Below are positions 28,836-40,702 of a stretch of 64,000 nucleotides of DNA, in pieces. The notes under the pieces were generated by a model. That model ran no database searches. It saw nothing but the letters and a program-made list of their open reading frames with translations, and was not told the DNA's origin. The position numbers and the translations under genes are program-made. The number at the start of each line of letters is the position of its first letter. Position 1 is the stretch's first letter. The DNA is from Tranquillimonas alkanivorans. Lineage in GTDB: Bacteria > Pseudomonadota > Alphaproteobacteria > Rhodobacterales > Rhodobacteraceae. The DNA lies in the NCBI RefSeq assembly GCF_900115595.1, contig NZ_FOXA01000003.1:186001-250000 (forward strand), written 5' to 3'.

Positions 28836-29395
28836 GTGTCCGAACCAGCTTCGATCTCAAGCGGCATTGCGCAACGCTATGCCATGGCCATCTTCGAACT
28901 GGCCAAGGAAGATAATTCGCTCCAGGCGGTGGATAGCGATGTCGAGACGCTGGATGCGGCGCTCAAGGAAAGCACGGACTTCCGCGCGCTGATCCACTCG
29001 CCGATCTACAGCCGTGAACAGCAGCAGGCCGCCGTCGCCGCTTTGGCCGAGAAGATGGGGCTGACCGCCACCGTCGGGAACACGCTGCGCCTGATGGCCG
29101 CCAAGCGGCGCCTCTTCGTGCTGCCGCAGCTCGTCGTCGCGCTGCGCGAGCGTCTCGCCGAGGAGCGGGGCGAGGTCACCGCCGAGGTGACCACCGCCAA
29201 GGCGCTGACCGAAGGGCAGCGGACAAAGCTGGCCGAGACGCTCAAGGCGTCCGTCGGCCGCGAGATCAAACTGAACACGACCGTCGACGAGAGCCTGATC
29301 GGCGGTCTCATCGTCAAGGTGGGCTCGAGGATGATCGACACGTCGATCCGCTCGAAGCTCGATACCCTCCAGCATAGCATGAAAGAGGTCGGATA

Positions 29396-29396
<1 letters not shown>
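28836..29396 (+). CDS. atpH: F1 ATP synthase subunit delta
   Basis: A 186-residue subunit that links the F1 head to the peripheral stalk. The sequence begins [22 protein letters not shown] and ends with the conserved [23 protein letters not shown] segment. The GTG at 28836 is chosen because GAAAGGG lies at the right distance; another GTG is two codons earlier. It is first in atpHAGDC, with a one-base overlap into atpA (TAATG). The F0 genes are not in the window, as usual for alphaproteobacteria. Confidence 0.95.
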
Positions 29397-30931
<1,535 letters not shown>

Positions 30932-30943
30932 GGGGGCAGTTGA

Positions 30944-31822
30944 ATGCCGAGCCTCAAGGACCTGAAAAACAGGATCTCGAGCGTCAAGTCGACGCGGAAG
31001 ATCACGAAGGCCATGCAGATGGTCGCGGCGGCCAAGCTCCGCCGCGCCCAGGAAGCTGCCGAAAACGCGCGCCCCTATGCCGAACGGTTCAACGCCGTGA
31101 TGGCGGGGCTCGCGGCCTCGGTGGCCGACAGCCCGACGGCGCCCAAGCTTCTTGCCGGGACGGGAAGCGACCAGACGCACCTGCTTGTCGTCATGACGGC
31201 CGAGCGGGGGCTGTGCGGTGGCTTCAACTCGTCCATCGTCAAGATCGCGCGCTACCGGATTGAGCAGCTCGTCGCCGAGGGGAAGACCGTCAAGGTCCTG
31301 ACCGTCGGCAAGAAGGGCCGCGAGATGCTGCGCCGTGACCACGGCGACAAGCTGATCGGCCACATCGACCTGAGCGAGGTCAAGCGCGTCGGTTACTCGA
31401 ACGCGCAGGACATCGCGCGGGACGTGCTGCATCGCTTCGACGAGGGCGAGTTCGACGTGGCGACGATCTATTACGGGCGCTTCGAGTCCGTGATCAGCCA
31501 GAAGCCGACCGAACAGCAGATCATCCCGGCCAAGTTCGACGAGGGCGATGCCGCCGAAGGCGCCACGCCGCTCTACGAATACGAGCCGGACGAGGAGGCG
31601 ATCCTCGCCGACCTGCTGCCGCGTGGCGTGGCGACCCAGATCTTCGCCGCCCTGCTCGAGAACGGGGCGTCCGAACAGGGCGCCCGGATGAGCGCGATGG
31701 ACAACGCGACCCGGAACGCGGGCGAGATGATCGACAAGCTGACGATCGAGTTCAACCGCACCCGCCAGGCCGTCATCACGAACGAGCTGATCGAGATCAT
31801 TTCGGGCGCCGAGGCGCTCTAA
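30944..31822 (+). CDS. atpG: F1 ATP synthase subunit gamma
   Basis: A 292-residue central-shaft subunit. N-terminal [20 protein letters not shown] and C-terminal [22 protein letters not shown] are the two helices that rotate inside the alpha/beta hexamer. An AAGGGGG site lies ahead of the ATG. Confidence 0.97.
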   Translation: MPSLKDLKNRISSVKSTRKITKAMQMVAAAKLRRAQEAAENARPYAERFNAVMAGLAASVADSPTAPKLLAGTGSDQTHLLVVMTAERGLCGGFNSSIVKIARYRIEQLVAEGKTVKVLTVGKKGREMLRRDHGDKLIGHIDLSEVKRVGYSNAQDIARDVLHRFDEGEFDVATIYYGRFESVISQKPTEQQIIPAKFDEGDAAEGATPLYEYEPDEEAILADLLPRGVATQIFAALLENGASEQGARMSAMDNATRNAGEMIDKLTIEFNRTRQAVITNELIEIISGAEAL

Positions 31823-33265
<1,443 letters not shown>

Positions 33266-33274
33266 GGGGGCGAT

Positions 33275-33706
33275 ATGGCCGACACGATGCAATTCGACCT
33301 CGTCAGCCCCGAGCGGCTGCTGGTCTCGCGTCAGGTGAGCGAAGTGCGGATCCCCGGCACCGACGGGGATCTGACGGCGATGCCGACCCATGCGCCGGCG
33401 CTCACCACCATGCGGCCGGGCATCCTGCGCATCGTCAGCTCCGAGGGGGCTGACGAATACGCGGTCACCGGCGGCTTCGCCGAGATCACCGCGGACGGTG
33501 TGTCGGTGCTGGCCGAAGAATCGCTGCACGTCAGCGAGGTGACGCAGGAAGACATCGACCGCTTCGTCGAACATGCCCGCCGTCAGCACGAAAAGGCGCG
33601 CGAGGCCGGCGATCACACGGTCGCGGACGACGCCGCCAAGCTGCTCGCCGACATGGTTGCGATGGGCTCGCACATCGGCCTCTCGCCGAGCCAGCCCAAC
33701 CTCTGA
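33275..33706 (+). CDS. atpC: F1 ATP synthase subunit epsilon
   Basis: A 143-residue subunit with the N-terminal beta-sandwich ([27 protein letters not shown] type) and a short C-terminal helical part. It binds the foot of the shaft and can inhibit ATP hydrolysis. It is the last gene of the operon and is followed by a strong terminator. Confidence 0.96.
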   Translation: MADTMQFDLVSPERLLVSRQVSEVRIPGTDGDLTAMPTHAPALTTMRPGILRIVSSEGADEYAVTGGFAEITADGVSVLAEESLHVSEVTQEDIDRFVEHARRQHEKAREAGDHTVADDAAKLLADMVAMGSHIGLSPSQPNL

Positions 33707-33727
33707 TCCGGTCGACGGACCGAACGC

Positions 33728-33761
33728 AAGGGCCCCGGAGCGTTCCTCCGGGGCCCTTTTT
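33728..33761 (+). terminator. Rho-independent terminator of the atp operon
   Basis: A 13-bp perfect stem (AAGGGCCCCGGAG / CTCCGGGGCCCTT), loop CGTTC, followed by five T's, starts 22 bases after the atpC stop. Confidence 0.93.
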
Positions 33762-33791
33762 CGTGCAGGATGCGTTCACGAGGAGGAGCCC

Positions 33792-34142
33792 ATGAAGACA
33801 CTGGCAGGTCACCGCCTGGGTATCGCGCAGGGCTCGGTCGTCCTGTTCTCGGACTTCGCCGACGGCGGCGCGATGTGGACGGGCGAGGGGGCGCGGCAGG
33901 TCCGCCGCGAGGTCGCGTTCGACGGCGCGTTCCTGTCGCCGCCGATGGTGCAGGTGGGTCTTTCGATGTGGGACACTGGCGGGGGAACGAACCAGCGGCT
34001 CGACATCGCGCACGAGGCGGTCACCGAAGGCGGCTTCCGCATCGTCTTCAGCACCTGGGGCGACACCCGCATCGCGCGGGTGCGCGCCGACTGGCTTGCC
34101 CTCGGCGAGGTGCGCGACGAGGACCTTTGGGAGGTCGACTGA
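33792..34142 (+). CDS. H-type lectin domain protein
   Basis: A 116-residue protein made almost entirely of one H-type lectin domain: FDGAFLSPPMVQVGLSMWD, then NQRLDI and a C-terminal VTEGGFRIVFSTWGDTRIAR strand region. In animals and slime moulds this fold (discoidin II, snail agglutinin) binds N-acetylgalactosamine as trimers. There is no signal peptide, so it is probably cytoplasmic and its ligand is unknown. It starts after AGGAGGAG, 30 bases beyond the atp terminator, and converges on prs. Confidence 0.8.
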   Translation: MKTLAGHRLGIAQGSVVLFSDFADGGAMWTGEGARQVRREVAFDGAFLSPPMVQVGLSMWDTGGGTNQRLDIAHEAVTEGGFRIVFSTWGDTRIARVRADWLALGEVRDEDLWEVD

Positions 34143-34146
34143 CCCT

Positions 34147-35166
34147 TTAGAGCTTCGAGTACGTGCCCTCGTAGACCGGGATCAGCGTCTCGACTTCCAG
34201 CAGGGACGAGATCGAGGTCCCGTTCCAGGTGTTCAGGATCGCCTGAGCGAAGATCGGTGCCGTTGGTACGATCCGTATATTGGGGCAGGCCCGCACCGGC
34301 TCGGGCGCCTCGATCGTGTCGGTGATCACCAGGCTTTTAAGCGCCGAGTTCGTGACCCGCTCGACCGCGGGGCCGGACAGGACGCCGTGGGTGGTGTAGG
34401 CGTGAACCTCCTTCGCGCCGTTCTCCAGCAGCACGTCGGCGGCCTTGCACAGAGTGCCGGCCGTGTCGCAGATGTCGTCCACGATGATGCAGGTCTGGTC
34501 CTTCACGTCGCCGATCACCGTCATCTCGGCCACTTCACCGGCCTTCTCGCGCCGCTTGTCCACGATCGCCAGAGCCGCGCCGATGCGCTGCGCAAGGCCG
34601 CGGGCGCGGGCCACGCCGCCCACGTCGGGCGAAACGACGGTGACGTTGTCGAGGTCGCCCTTAAAGTGGTGCTCGATATCCAGCGCGAAGATCGGCGCGG
34701 CATAAAGGTTATCGACCGGGATGTCGAAGAAGCCCTGGATCTGGGCCGCGTGCAGGTCCATCGTCAGCACCCGCTCGACCCCGGCCTCGGTCAGCATGTT
34801 GGCCACGAGCTTCGAGGTGATGGGCGTGCGCGACTTGGTGCGGCGGTCCTGCCGCGCATAGCCGAAATAGGGAATGACGGCGGTGATGCGCGCGGCCGAC
34901 GAGCGGCGCAGCGCGTCGGTGATCACCAGAAGCTCCATCAGGTTGTCGTTCGCGGGGCGCGAGGTCGGCTGGATCACGAACATGTCCTCGCCGCGGACGT
35001 TCTCGAACACCTCGACAAAGATCTCGCCGTCGTTGAAGCGCTCGACCCGGGCGTCCACGAGCCCGACGCTCATTCCCCTGTGCATGGACATGCGACGCGC
35101 GATGGCTTTCGCAAGAGTCAGGTTCGCATTCCCCGAAATCAGTTTCGGCTCGATCATGGATGGCAT
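34147..35166 (-). CDS. prs: Ribose-phosphate pyrophosphokinase
   Basis: A 339-residue enzyme that makes PRPP from ribose 5-phosphate and ATP, feeding purine, pyrimidine, histidine and tryptophan synthesis. Motifs: FNDGEIFVEVFENVRGED, YARQDRRTKSRTPI (flexible catalytic loop region), VTVVSPDVGG and the PRPP-binding VDDICDTAGTL. The start MPSMIEPK at 35166 is supported by GAGGA; the longer open frame upstream adds residues unlike the family. It is divergent from the isomerase gene. Confidence 0.95.
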   Translation of the reverse strand: MPSMIEPKLISGNANLTLAKAIARRMSMHRGMSVGLVDARVERFNDGEIFVEVFENVRGEDMFVIQPTSRPANDNLMELLVITDALRRSSAARITAVIPYFGYARQDRRTKSRTPITSKLVANMLTEAGVERVLTMDLHAAQIQGFFDIPVDNLYAAPIFALDIEHHFKGDLDNVTVVSPDVGGVARARGLAQRIGAALAIVDKRREKAGEVAEMTVIGDVKDQTCIIVDDICDTAGTLCKAADVLLENGAKEVHAYTTHGVLSGPAVERVTNSALKSLVITDTIEAPEPVRACPNIRIVPTAPIFAQAILNTWNGTSISSLLEVETLIPVYEGTYSKL

Positions 35167-35209
35167 GTCAGGAGGTCCTCGGTAGCGCCCGTGTCGCGGA
35201 TTCGTTACG

Positions 35210-35237
35210 TTGACACCGCTTATCACGCGGCTACCGT
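35210..35237 (+). promoter_or_regulatory. Promoter candidate for isomerase/hydrolase pair
   Basis: A perfect TTGACA (35210-35215) is followed after 16 bases by TACCGT (35232-35237). The -35 is good and the -10 weak. It points to the gene starting at 35274. Confidence 0.3.
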
Positions 35238-35273
35238 GCGGCAAACATTCAGAGGTCGTTAAACGAGGGCGAA

Positions 35274-35873
35274 ATGGCGCATGTCGACTATTATTTTTCT
35301 ACGATTTCGCCTTTCGCATATCTCTCGGGCACCGGACTCGAGGATATCATGGCCCGGCACGGGGTGACGGTGACCTACAAGCCGCTCGATATCATCGGTC
35401 TGTTCGAACGCACGGGCGGCACGCCGCCCGCGCAGCGCCACCCGTCGCGGCAGGAGTACCGCCTTCAGGAACTCGCCCGCGTGGCCAAGCACAACGGCCT
35501 GCCGATCAACGTCAAGCCCGCGCACTTCCCAACCAACGCCGCGCCCTCCTCTTATGCCATCATCGCCGCGCAATCGGCGGGCGGGGGCGATCTGGGCAAG
35601 CTTGTCCAGACGATCCTGCGCGCCTGCTGGGCCGAGGAGAAGAACATCGCCGAGGATGACGTCGTGCGCGCCTGCCTGAGCGACGCGGGCTTCGATCCGG
35701 GGCTGGCGGACAGCGGCATGCTGCAAGGGGCCGAGACCTATGCCCGCAACCTGGAACAGGCGGTCGAGGCCGGCGTCTTCGGCTCGCCCTTCTACGTGAC
35801 CGACGACGACCAGCGGTTCTGGGGCCAGGACCGGCTGCCCTATCTCGACCTCCACCTCGCGGGGAAACTTTGA
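35274..35873 (+). CDS. 2-hydroxychromene-2-carboxylate isomerase / kappa-GST-like
   Basis: A 199-residue thioredoxin-fold protein of the DsbA/HCCA-isomerase family. The N-terminal DYYFSTISPFAYLSG holds the conserved serine that binds glutathione, and the C-terminal GVFGSPFYVTDD with FWGQDRL is typical. Glutathione-dependent isomerase activity is likely; the substrate in this organism is unknown because no naphthalene-type catabolic genes are present. Its stop overlaps the TTG start of the next gene by three bases. Confidence 0.85.
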   Translation: MAHVDYYFSTISPFAYLSGTGLEDIMARHGVTVTYKPLDIIGLFERTGGTPPAQRHPSRQEYRLQELARVAKHNGLPINVKPAHFPTNAAPSSYAIIAAQSAGGGDLGKLVQTILRACWAEEKNIAEDDVVRACLSDAGFDPGLADSGMLQGAETYARNLEQAVEAGVFGSPFYVTDDDQRFWGQDRLPYLDLHLAGKL

Positions 35874-36667
35874 ACGCCGACGGCCGTGCGCCCGCCGGGA
35901 TCGCGGTTACCCACGCGGGGCAGGGCGCCCGCCGGGCGGTGCTCGCCCACTGCGCACTGGCGCATGCGGGGGCGTGGCGCCGGCTGAGCGCGCGGCTGGA
36001 CGATGCGCTGTCGATGACGGCATTCGACCTGCCGGGCCACGGACGCAGCGCGCCGTGGGACGGGCAGGGCGATTATCAGGAGCGTGCGGTGCGCATCGCA
36101 GAAAGCCTGTGCGACGGGCCCGCCGACCTGATCGGCCACTCCTTCGGCGCCACGGTGATGCTGCGCCTCGCGCTCGAGCGGCCCGACCTCTGCCGCACGC
36201 TCACGCTGATCGAGCCTGTGTTCTTCGCCGCCGCCGCGGGCACACCCGAAGGCACGGAAGCCGAGCGCGAATTCGCCCCCTACCGCGCCGCGCTTGACGC
36301 AGGGCAGCCCGAGACGGCGGCCCGCATCTTCCATGACCTCTGGGGCGGCCCGCCGGGCTGGAGCGAGTTGCCCGAGACGGGCCGCCGCGCGATGAGCGAG
36401 CGAATCCATCTCGTGGAGGCCGGGTCCGCCGGCATCCACGGGGACAGCGGCGACATGCTGGCGGCGGGGCGTCTGGAGGCGCTGGAGGCGCCGGTGCTGA
36501 TCGTGGACGGCAGCGAAAGCCGCCCCGTCCTCGACGCGATCGTGCGCGCGCTGATGGCACGCCTGCCGGACGCGCGGCGGGTGACGGTCGAGGGGGCGGG
36601 GCACATGGTGCCCCTCACCCACCCCGACGCGGTGGCGAACGCGATCCGCGCCCGCTTCAGCCTCTGA
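35870..36667 (+). CDS. Alpha/beta-fold hydrolase
   Basis: A 265-residue hydrolase. The nucleophile elbow is IGHSFGATV (serine), preceded by FDLPGHGRS; the C-terminal VEGAGHMVPLTHPD supplies the catalytic histidine. The start is TTG at 35870 within TTGA, overlapping the isomerase stop, so the two are co-translated. Substrate unknown; esterase or ring-fission-product hydrolase are both possible. The 3' end overlaps the convergent threonine aldolase gene by 11 bases. Confidence 0.83.
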   Translation: MNADGRAPAGIAVTHAGQGARRAVLAHCALAHAGAWRRLSARLDDALSMTAFDLPGHGRSAPWDGQGDYQERAVRIAESLCDGPADLIGHSFGATVMLRLALERPDLCRTLTLIEPVFFAAAAGTPEGTEAEREFAPYRAALDAGQPETAARIFHDLWGGPPGWSELPETGRRAMSERIHLVEAGSAGIHGDSGDMLAAGRLEALEAPVLIVDGSESRPVLDAIVRALMARLPDARRVTVEGAGHMVPLTHPDAVANAIRARFSL

Positions 36668-37709
36668 TCAGATCGAGGAAGCGTTCCACGTCCTCGTCGG
36701 TCGTGGACCACGAACAGACCAGCCGCGCGGTCAGGGCCTCGCCTCCCGGCCCCTCCATCGGCTGTTCGAAGGGCCAGAGGTAGTACGCCGCCCCGGCCTC
36801 TTGCGCGGCACGGTGGCCGGCGCGGGGGAAGCCCGCGAAGACGATGTTGGCGTCCGTCGGGTGCAGGAGCGACGCCCCCTCGACCGACAGGATGCCCTGC
36901 GACAGCTTCGCAGCGGCGGCATTGGCCGACCGCGCCATGTCGAGCCATAGGTCGTCCTGAAGATACGCGTCCATCTGCGCCGACAGGTAGCGGTGCTTCG
37001 AGAACAGATGCCCGCCGCGCTTGCGCCGCAGCTCGAATTCCCACGCCTTGGCCGGGTCGAACATCACCACCGCCTCGACGCCCAGCAGGCCGTTCTTGGT
37101 GCCGCCGAACGACAGCACGTCAACGCCCGACTTCCACGTCATCTCCGCCGGGGTCGCGCCGTCGGCGACCAGAGCGTTGGCGAAACGGGCGCCGTCCATG
37201 TGCACCGGCAGGCCGTGCGCGTGCGCGATCTCGGCCAGCGTCGCCACCTCGGTCGCGGAATAGACGGTACCGTTCTCGGTCGTGTTGGTGATGCTGACCA
37301 TCCCGCGCTGCACGTTGTGCACGCCTGTCTGGCCGGTGGCTTCGATCGTGGCCTGAAGCGCCTCGGGCGTCATCTTTGCATGCTCGCCCTCGACCAGCAC
37401 CAGCTTCGAGCCGCCTGTGTAGAATTCGGGCGCGCCGCACTCGTCTTCCTCGATGTGGGCGTTGCGGTGGCAGAAAACGGCGGCCCAGGGCGGGCAATAG
37501 GTGGCCAGGGCAAGGGCGTTGGCGCTGGTGCCGGTGGCCACCAGGTACACCGCCGCCTCGGGCGCTTCGAAGATGTCGCGGATGCGGTCGCGCACGCGGT
37601 CCATGATCGCATCGGCGCCGTAGGGCATGGCGTAGCCGTTGTTGACACCTGTCAACGCCTCCAGCACGCGGGGATGGGCGGGGCTGGAATTGTCGGACGC
37701 GAAGTACAT
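36657..37709 (-). CDS. ltaE: Low-specificity L-threonine aldolase
   Basis: A 350-residue PLP enzyme that cleaves threonine to glycine and acetaldehyde. The PLP lysine is K205 in LSFGGTKNG, preceded by HMDGARFANAL; DNSSPAHPRVLEAL at the N-terminus is family-typical. The stop of the upstream YcgN-like gene touches its ATG directly (TGAATG), so they form a two-gene unit. Confidence 0.9.
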   Translation of the reverse strand: MYFASDNSSPAHPRVLEALTGVNNGYAMPYGADAIMDRVRDRIRDIFEAPEAAVYLVATGTSANALALATYCPPWAAVFCHRNAHIEEDECGAPEFYTGGSKLVLVEGEHAKMTPEALQATIEATGQTGVHNVQRGMVSITNTTENGTVYSATEVATLAEIAHAHGLPVHMDGARFANALVADGATPAEMTWKSGVDVLSFGGTKNGLLGVEAVVMFDPAKAWEFELRRKRGGHLFSKHRYLSAQMDAYLQDDLWLDMARSANAAAAKLSQGILSVEGASLLHPTDANIVFAGFPRAGHRAAQEAGAAYYLWPFEQPMEGPGGEALTARLVCSWSTTDEDVERFLDLIRG

Positions 37710-38183
37710 TCAGACGGGCTCCTCGATGATGTGGTCCTCCCATTCTTCCTCGGGGACCTCGAATTCGGGAATCGTCCTTCCGCGGGCCGAGACGCCGGCG
37801 GCATGGACGCTCTCCGGATCGCCGGAGATCAACGGGTGCCAGTCGTAGAGCGGCTTGCCCTCATAGACCAGCCGATAGGCGCAGGTCGCGGGCATCCAGT
37901 AGGCGTGTTGCGACATCGTTTCCGGCGTCAGCACCACGCATTCGGGCACGAACTGCTTGCGGATGTCGTACTGCGCGCAGCGGCAGCTTTCGTCGTCGAG
38001 CAGGCGGCAGGCGACGCGGGTCAGCGCGACCTCGCCCGTCTCCTCGTCCTCAAGCTTGTTGAGGCAGCACTTGCCGCAGCCGTCGCACAGCGCCTCCCAT
38101 TCGCGGGCGGTCATCTTGTTCATCGGCACGCGTTCCCAGAAACGGGAGCGGGTGCCCTTGCGGGGGATGGGGTCGGAAGACAT
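37710..38183 (-). CDS. YcgN/UPF0260 cysteine-cluster protein
   Basis: A 157-residue protein with a CDGCGKCC cluster near residue 33 and further cysteines (CRLLDDESCRCAQY), the pattern of the YkgJ/YcgN family, which probably binds a zinc or iron-sulfur centre. Function unknown. The sequence WMPATCAYRLVYEGKPLYDWHPLISGD is strongly conserved in proteobacteria. It lies directly upstream of ltaE, and 38 bases separate it from ribF on the same strand. Confidence 0.85.
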   Translation of the reverse strand: MSSDPIPRKGTRSRFWERVPMNKMTAREWEALCDGCGKCCLNKLEDEETGEVALTRVACRLLDDESCRCAQYDIRKQFVPECVVLTPETMSQHAYWMPATCAYRLVYEGKPLYDWHPLISGDPESVHAAGVSARGRTIPEFEVPEEEWEDHIIEEPV

Positions 38184-38221
38184 GGGTGTCAGTTAGGCGC
38201 GGCAGCGGAGAAACGGAAGGC

Positions 38222-39166
38222 TCAGCGCCGCAGGGCGAGCAGCGCGCGCGCCTTTTCGCTGTCGCGGTCCATCTGGGCGATCAGGGTGGCGACGTCCTCG
38301 AAGTTCTCCTCGGGCCGCAGGAACGACATGAGCGCGACGGACAGGTGCTCGCCATAGAGATCGCCCTGGAAGTCGAAGACGAAGGTTTCGAGGTTGGGGC
38401 GGTTCTCGCCGAACATCGGGCGGGTGCCGATATTGGCGACGCCGTCGTATTCGCCGGCGTGCGGGCCGGTCAGGACGCGGACGCGGACGGCGTAGACGCC
38501 GAAGCGGGGCAGGTGCAGCCCCTCCATCGACATGTTCGCCGTCGGGTAGCCCAGTTCCCGGCCGCGCTGGTCGCCGCGGATCACCTCGCCCTCGATGCGG
38601 TGGAGGTGGCCCAGCATCTCGGCCGCGTCCTCGGGCCGCCCGTCGCTCAGCGCCTCGCGGATGCGGGTCGACGAGACCTCGATCCCGCCGGTTTCGATCA
38701 GGTTGGCGAGTGTGACGCCGAAACCCATGACCTCGCCATAGCCGACAAGGTCCTGCGCCGTGCCGGCGCGGCCCTTGCCGAAATGGAAGTCCTGGCCGAC
38801 GACGACGTGGCGGAGGCCCAAGCCTTGTGCGATCACCTTCAGCGCGAATTCCTCGGGGTCGAGCGAGGCGAGCGCGCGGTTGAAGCTCAACTCGTAAAGC
38901 TTGTCCACGCCCAGCTTTTCCAGCCTGTGCGCCTTGGCCTCGGCGTTCATCAGGCGGAAGGACGGGGTATCGGGGGCGAAGAATTCGCGGGGGTGCGGTT
39001 CGAACGTGACGACGCCCAGCGGCGCGCCCAGGCGCAGCGCCTCGGACCGGGCGATGTCGATCACGGTCCGGTGGCCCAGGTGCACGCCGTCGAAGTTACC
39101 GATGGCCGCGCTGGCGCCGCGGTCTTGGGGCGAGACGAATTGATAATCGCGCACGATCCTCATCAT
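38222..39166 (-). CDS. ribF: Bifunctional riboflavin kinase / FAD synthetase
   Basis: A protein of about 314 residues that makes FMN and then FAD from riboflavin. The N-terminal adenylyltransferase lobe has AIGNFDGVHLGH and the SSTRIREAL motif; the C-terminal kinase lobe has GYPTANM. The start is uncertain: ATG at 39166 or 39163 (MRIVRDYQ, which best matches relatives I recall), or GTG at 39172; no strong ribosome-binding site decides. It reads into the ycgN-ltaE pair. Confidence 0.93.
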   Translation of the reverse strand: MMRIVRDYQFVSPQDRGASAAIGNFDGVHLGHRTVIDIARSEALRLGAPLGVVTFEPHPREFFAPDTPSFRLMNAEAKAHRLEKLGVDKLYELSFNRALASLDPEEFALKVIAQGLGLRHVVVGQDFHFGKGRAGTAQDLVGYGEVMGFGVTLANLIETGGIEVSSTRIREALSDGRPEDAAEMLGHLHRIEGEVIRGDQRGRELGYPTANMSMEGLHLPRFGVYAVRVRVLTGPHAGEYDGVANIGTRPMFGENRPNLETFVFDFQGDLYGEHLSVALMSFLRPEENFEDVATLIAQMDRDSEKARALLALRR

Positions 39167-39206
39167 GCGCACCGGGTAGCCGCGCGCGCCGGTCCGCGCA
39201 AGAGTG

Positions 39207-39650
39207 TCAGTCGAACTTCGCGGAAGGCGCGAGCACCGTGGCCTCGCCCGTCAGTACCGGCTTGCCACCCACCAGGGCGCGGGTGGCAAGCTGCACCCGG
39301 CGCTTGCCGTGATCGATCGACAGGACCTCGACCTCGGCGCACACCCGGTCGCCGGGGCGGACGGGGCCGATGAACTTCAGCGACTGCCCGAGGTAGACCG
39401 TGCCGTGGCCCGGAAGTTGTTCGCCGATCACCGCCGAGATCAGGCCGGCGGTCAGCATGCCGTGGGCGATGCGGCCGGCGAAGATCGTGTCGCGGGCATA
39501 GGCGTCGTCCAAGTGAACCGGGTTTCGGTCGGTCGAGACCTCTGCGAACAGCTCGATATCGCGGTCGGTCACGTCCTTGCAGAGGTGCCGGGTCATGCCG
39601 ACCTCGAGTTCCTCGAGCACGATTGTGCCGCGTAGGGCGTTGTCGCGCAT
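39207..39650 (-). CDS. MaoC-like (R)-specific hydratase
   Basis: A 147-residue hot-dog-fold protein. The hydratase-2 motif region AEVSTDRNPVHLDD contains the expected aspartate and histidine, followed by GRIAHGMLTAGLIS. Single-domain MaoC proteins (PhaJ-like) hydrate trans-enoyl-CoA to (R)-3-hydroxyacyl-CoA for polyhydroxyalkanoate or other lipid pathways. The start at 39650 follows AAAGGAA. The upstream gap carries a pair of 10-base direct repeats. Confidence 0.82.
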   Translation of the reverse strand: MRDNALRGTIVLEELEVGMTRHLCKDVTDRDIELFAEVSTDRNPVHLDDAYARDTIFAGRIAHGMLTAGLISAVIGEQLPGHGTVYLGQSLKFIGPVRPGDRVCAEVEVLSIDHGKRRVQLATRALVGGKPVLTGEATVLAPSAKFD

Positions 39651-39662
39651 GCGGCCGTTCCT

Positions 39663-39704
39663 TTGCGCAATTACCGGCGCGCAATGTGCGCGCCTGCGCA
39701 ATTA
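39663..39704. promoter_or_regulatory. Paired TGCGCAATTA repeats upstream of the MaoC gene
   Basis: TGCGCAATTA occurs at 39664-39673 and again at 39695-39704, 31 bases apart (about three DNA turns). Between them is the palindrome GCGCGC-AATGT-GCGCGC. The first copy lies within TTGCGCAA, itself a palindrome. The block sits in the 92-base gap between the MaoC and HAD genes and looks like a cooperative operator. Confidence 0.4.
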
Positions 39705-39742
39705 AGTTACTTTGCGGCCGCAGAAACTCAAGGTCGATCAGG

Positions 39743-40615
39743 TCAGCGCAGTTTACCCATCGCGTAGGTCGGCGCGATCTTCTCGCGCTGGAGGTAGGCA
39801 TGAAGCGCATCCGGATCCGGGTCCTTCTCGGTCTTCGTCTCGGCGGCGGCCAGGCCGCCGGCGATGAAGATCGAATCCAGATCCTCCCCCAGCGCGCCCT
39901 TCACGTCGGTGGCGATCCCGTCGCCCACGCAGAGGATGCGCGCATCGGGTATATCTTTCTCTAACGCCGTCAGCCTGCGCCGGGCGAGGTCGTAGATCGG
40001 CGCGTGTGGCTTGCCGAAGTATAGGCTGCGACCGCCCATGTGCTCGTAAAGGTCGGCCAGCGCGCCAGCGCACCATTCGCGGCTTTCGCCGCGGTCGACC
40101 ACCACGTCGGGATTGGCGCAAAGCAACGGCAGGCCGCGCGCCTTCGCCGCCTCGAGTTGCGGGCGCATTTCGTCGGGATGGGCGTGCGGGTCGAAGGGGC
40201 CGCAGCAGACGATGCCCTCGGCCTCGTCCAGCGCGACGCGCTCGATCGCGACCGGATCCTCGATCAGCTTCATGGGCTCGAAGAACACCTCGTCGTGCGG
40301 TTGCCCGACGAACCAGACCTTGCGGCCCACGGCGCCGGTGAACAACGCCGCGCGCGCGGCGTCGCCCGAGGTGGCGATCGAGTCCCACGCGTCCGCCGGC
40401 ACGCCCAGCTCCTCGATCTGGCGCTGCACGCTGGCGCGCTGGCGCGGCGCGTTGGTCACCAGCACTACGCTGCCGCCGTTGGCGCGGTAGTCCTGCAACG
40501 CGGCCACGGCTTCGGGCAGGGCGCGCACGCCGTCGTGGACGCAGCCCCACAGGTCGCAAAACAGCGCGTCGTAATCCTGCGCGATCTCGGACAGGGCGTG
40601 GATGATGCGGGCCAT
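39743..40615 (-). CDS. HAD-superfamily class IIA phosphatase (TIGR01459-type)
   Basis: A 290-residue hydrolase. Motif I is ALFCDLWGCVHDG (nucleophilic aspartate), motif II VLVTNAPR, and the C-terminal motif LCVGDGIATDVKGA. It resembles NagD-type class IIA HAD phosphatases and the TIGR01459 subfamily common in alphaproteobacteria. The substrate is not known. It lies downstream of the pyrophosphatase gene on the same strand but is separated from it by a terminator. Confidence 0.85.
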   Translation of the reverse strand: MARIIHALSEIAQDYDALFCDLWGCVHDGVRALPEAVAALQDYRANGGSVVLVTNAPRQRASVQRQIEELGVPADAWDSIATSGDAARAALFTGAVGRKVWFVGQPHDEVFFEPMKLIEDPVAIERVALDEAEGIVCCGPFDPHAHPDEMRPQLEAAKARGLPLLCANPDVVVDRGESREWCAGALADLYEHMGGRSLYFGKPHAPIYDLARRRLTALEKDIPDARILCVGDGIATDVKGALGEDLDSIFIAGGLAAAETKTEKDPDPDALHAYLQREKIAPTYAMGKLR

Positions 40616-40666
40616 GGCGGGCTCCTGAACGGGCCGCGGCCGCCGTCGGGGCGCCGCAGAGAGGGG

Positions 40667-40695
40667 AAAACAAACGGAGCGCCCGAGGCGCTCCG
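40667..40695 (-). terminator. Rho-independent terminator of the Mn-pyrophosphatase gene
   Basis: A 9-bp perfect stem, CGGAGCGCC-CGA-GGCGCTCCG (40675-40695), read on the minus strand, is followed by TTTGTTTT. It lies just after the ppaC stop. Confidence 0.85.
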
Positions 40696-40702
40696 ATCCG
40701 GG

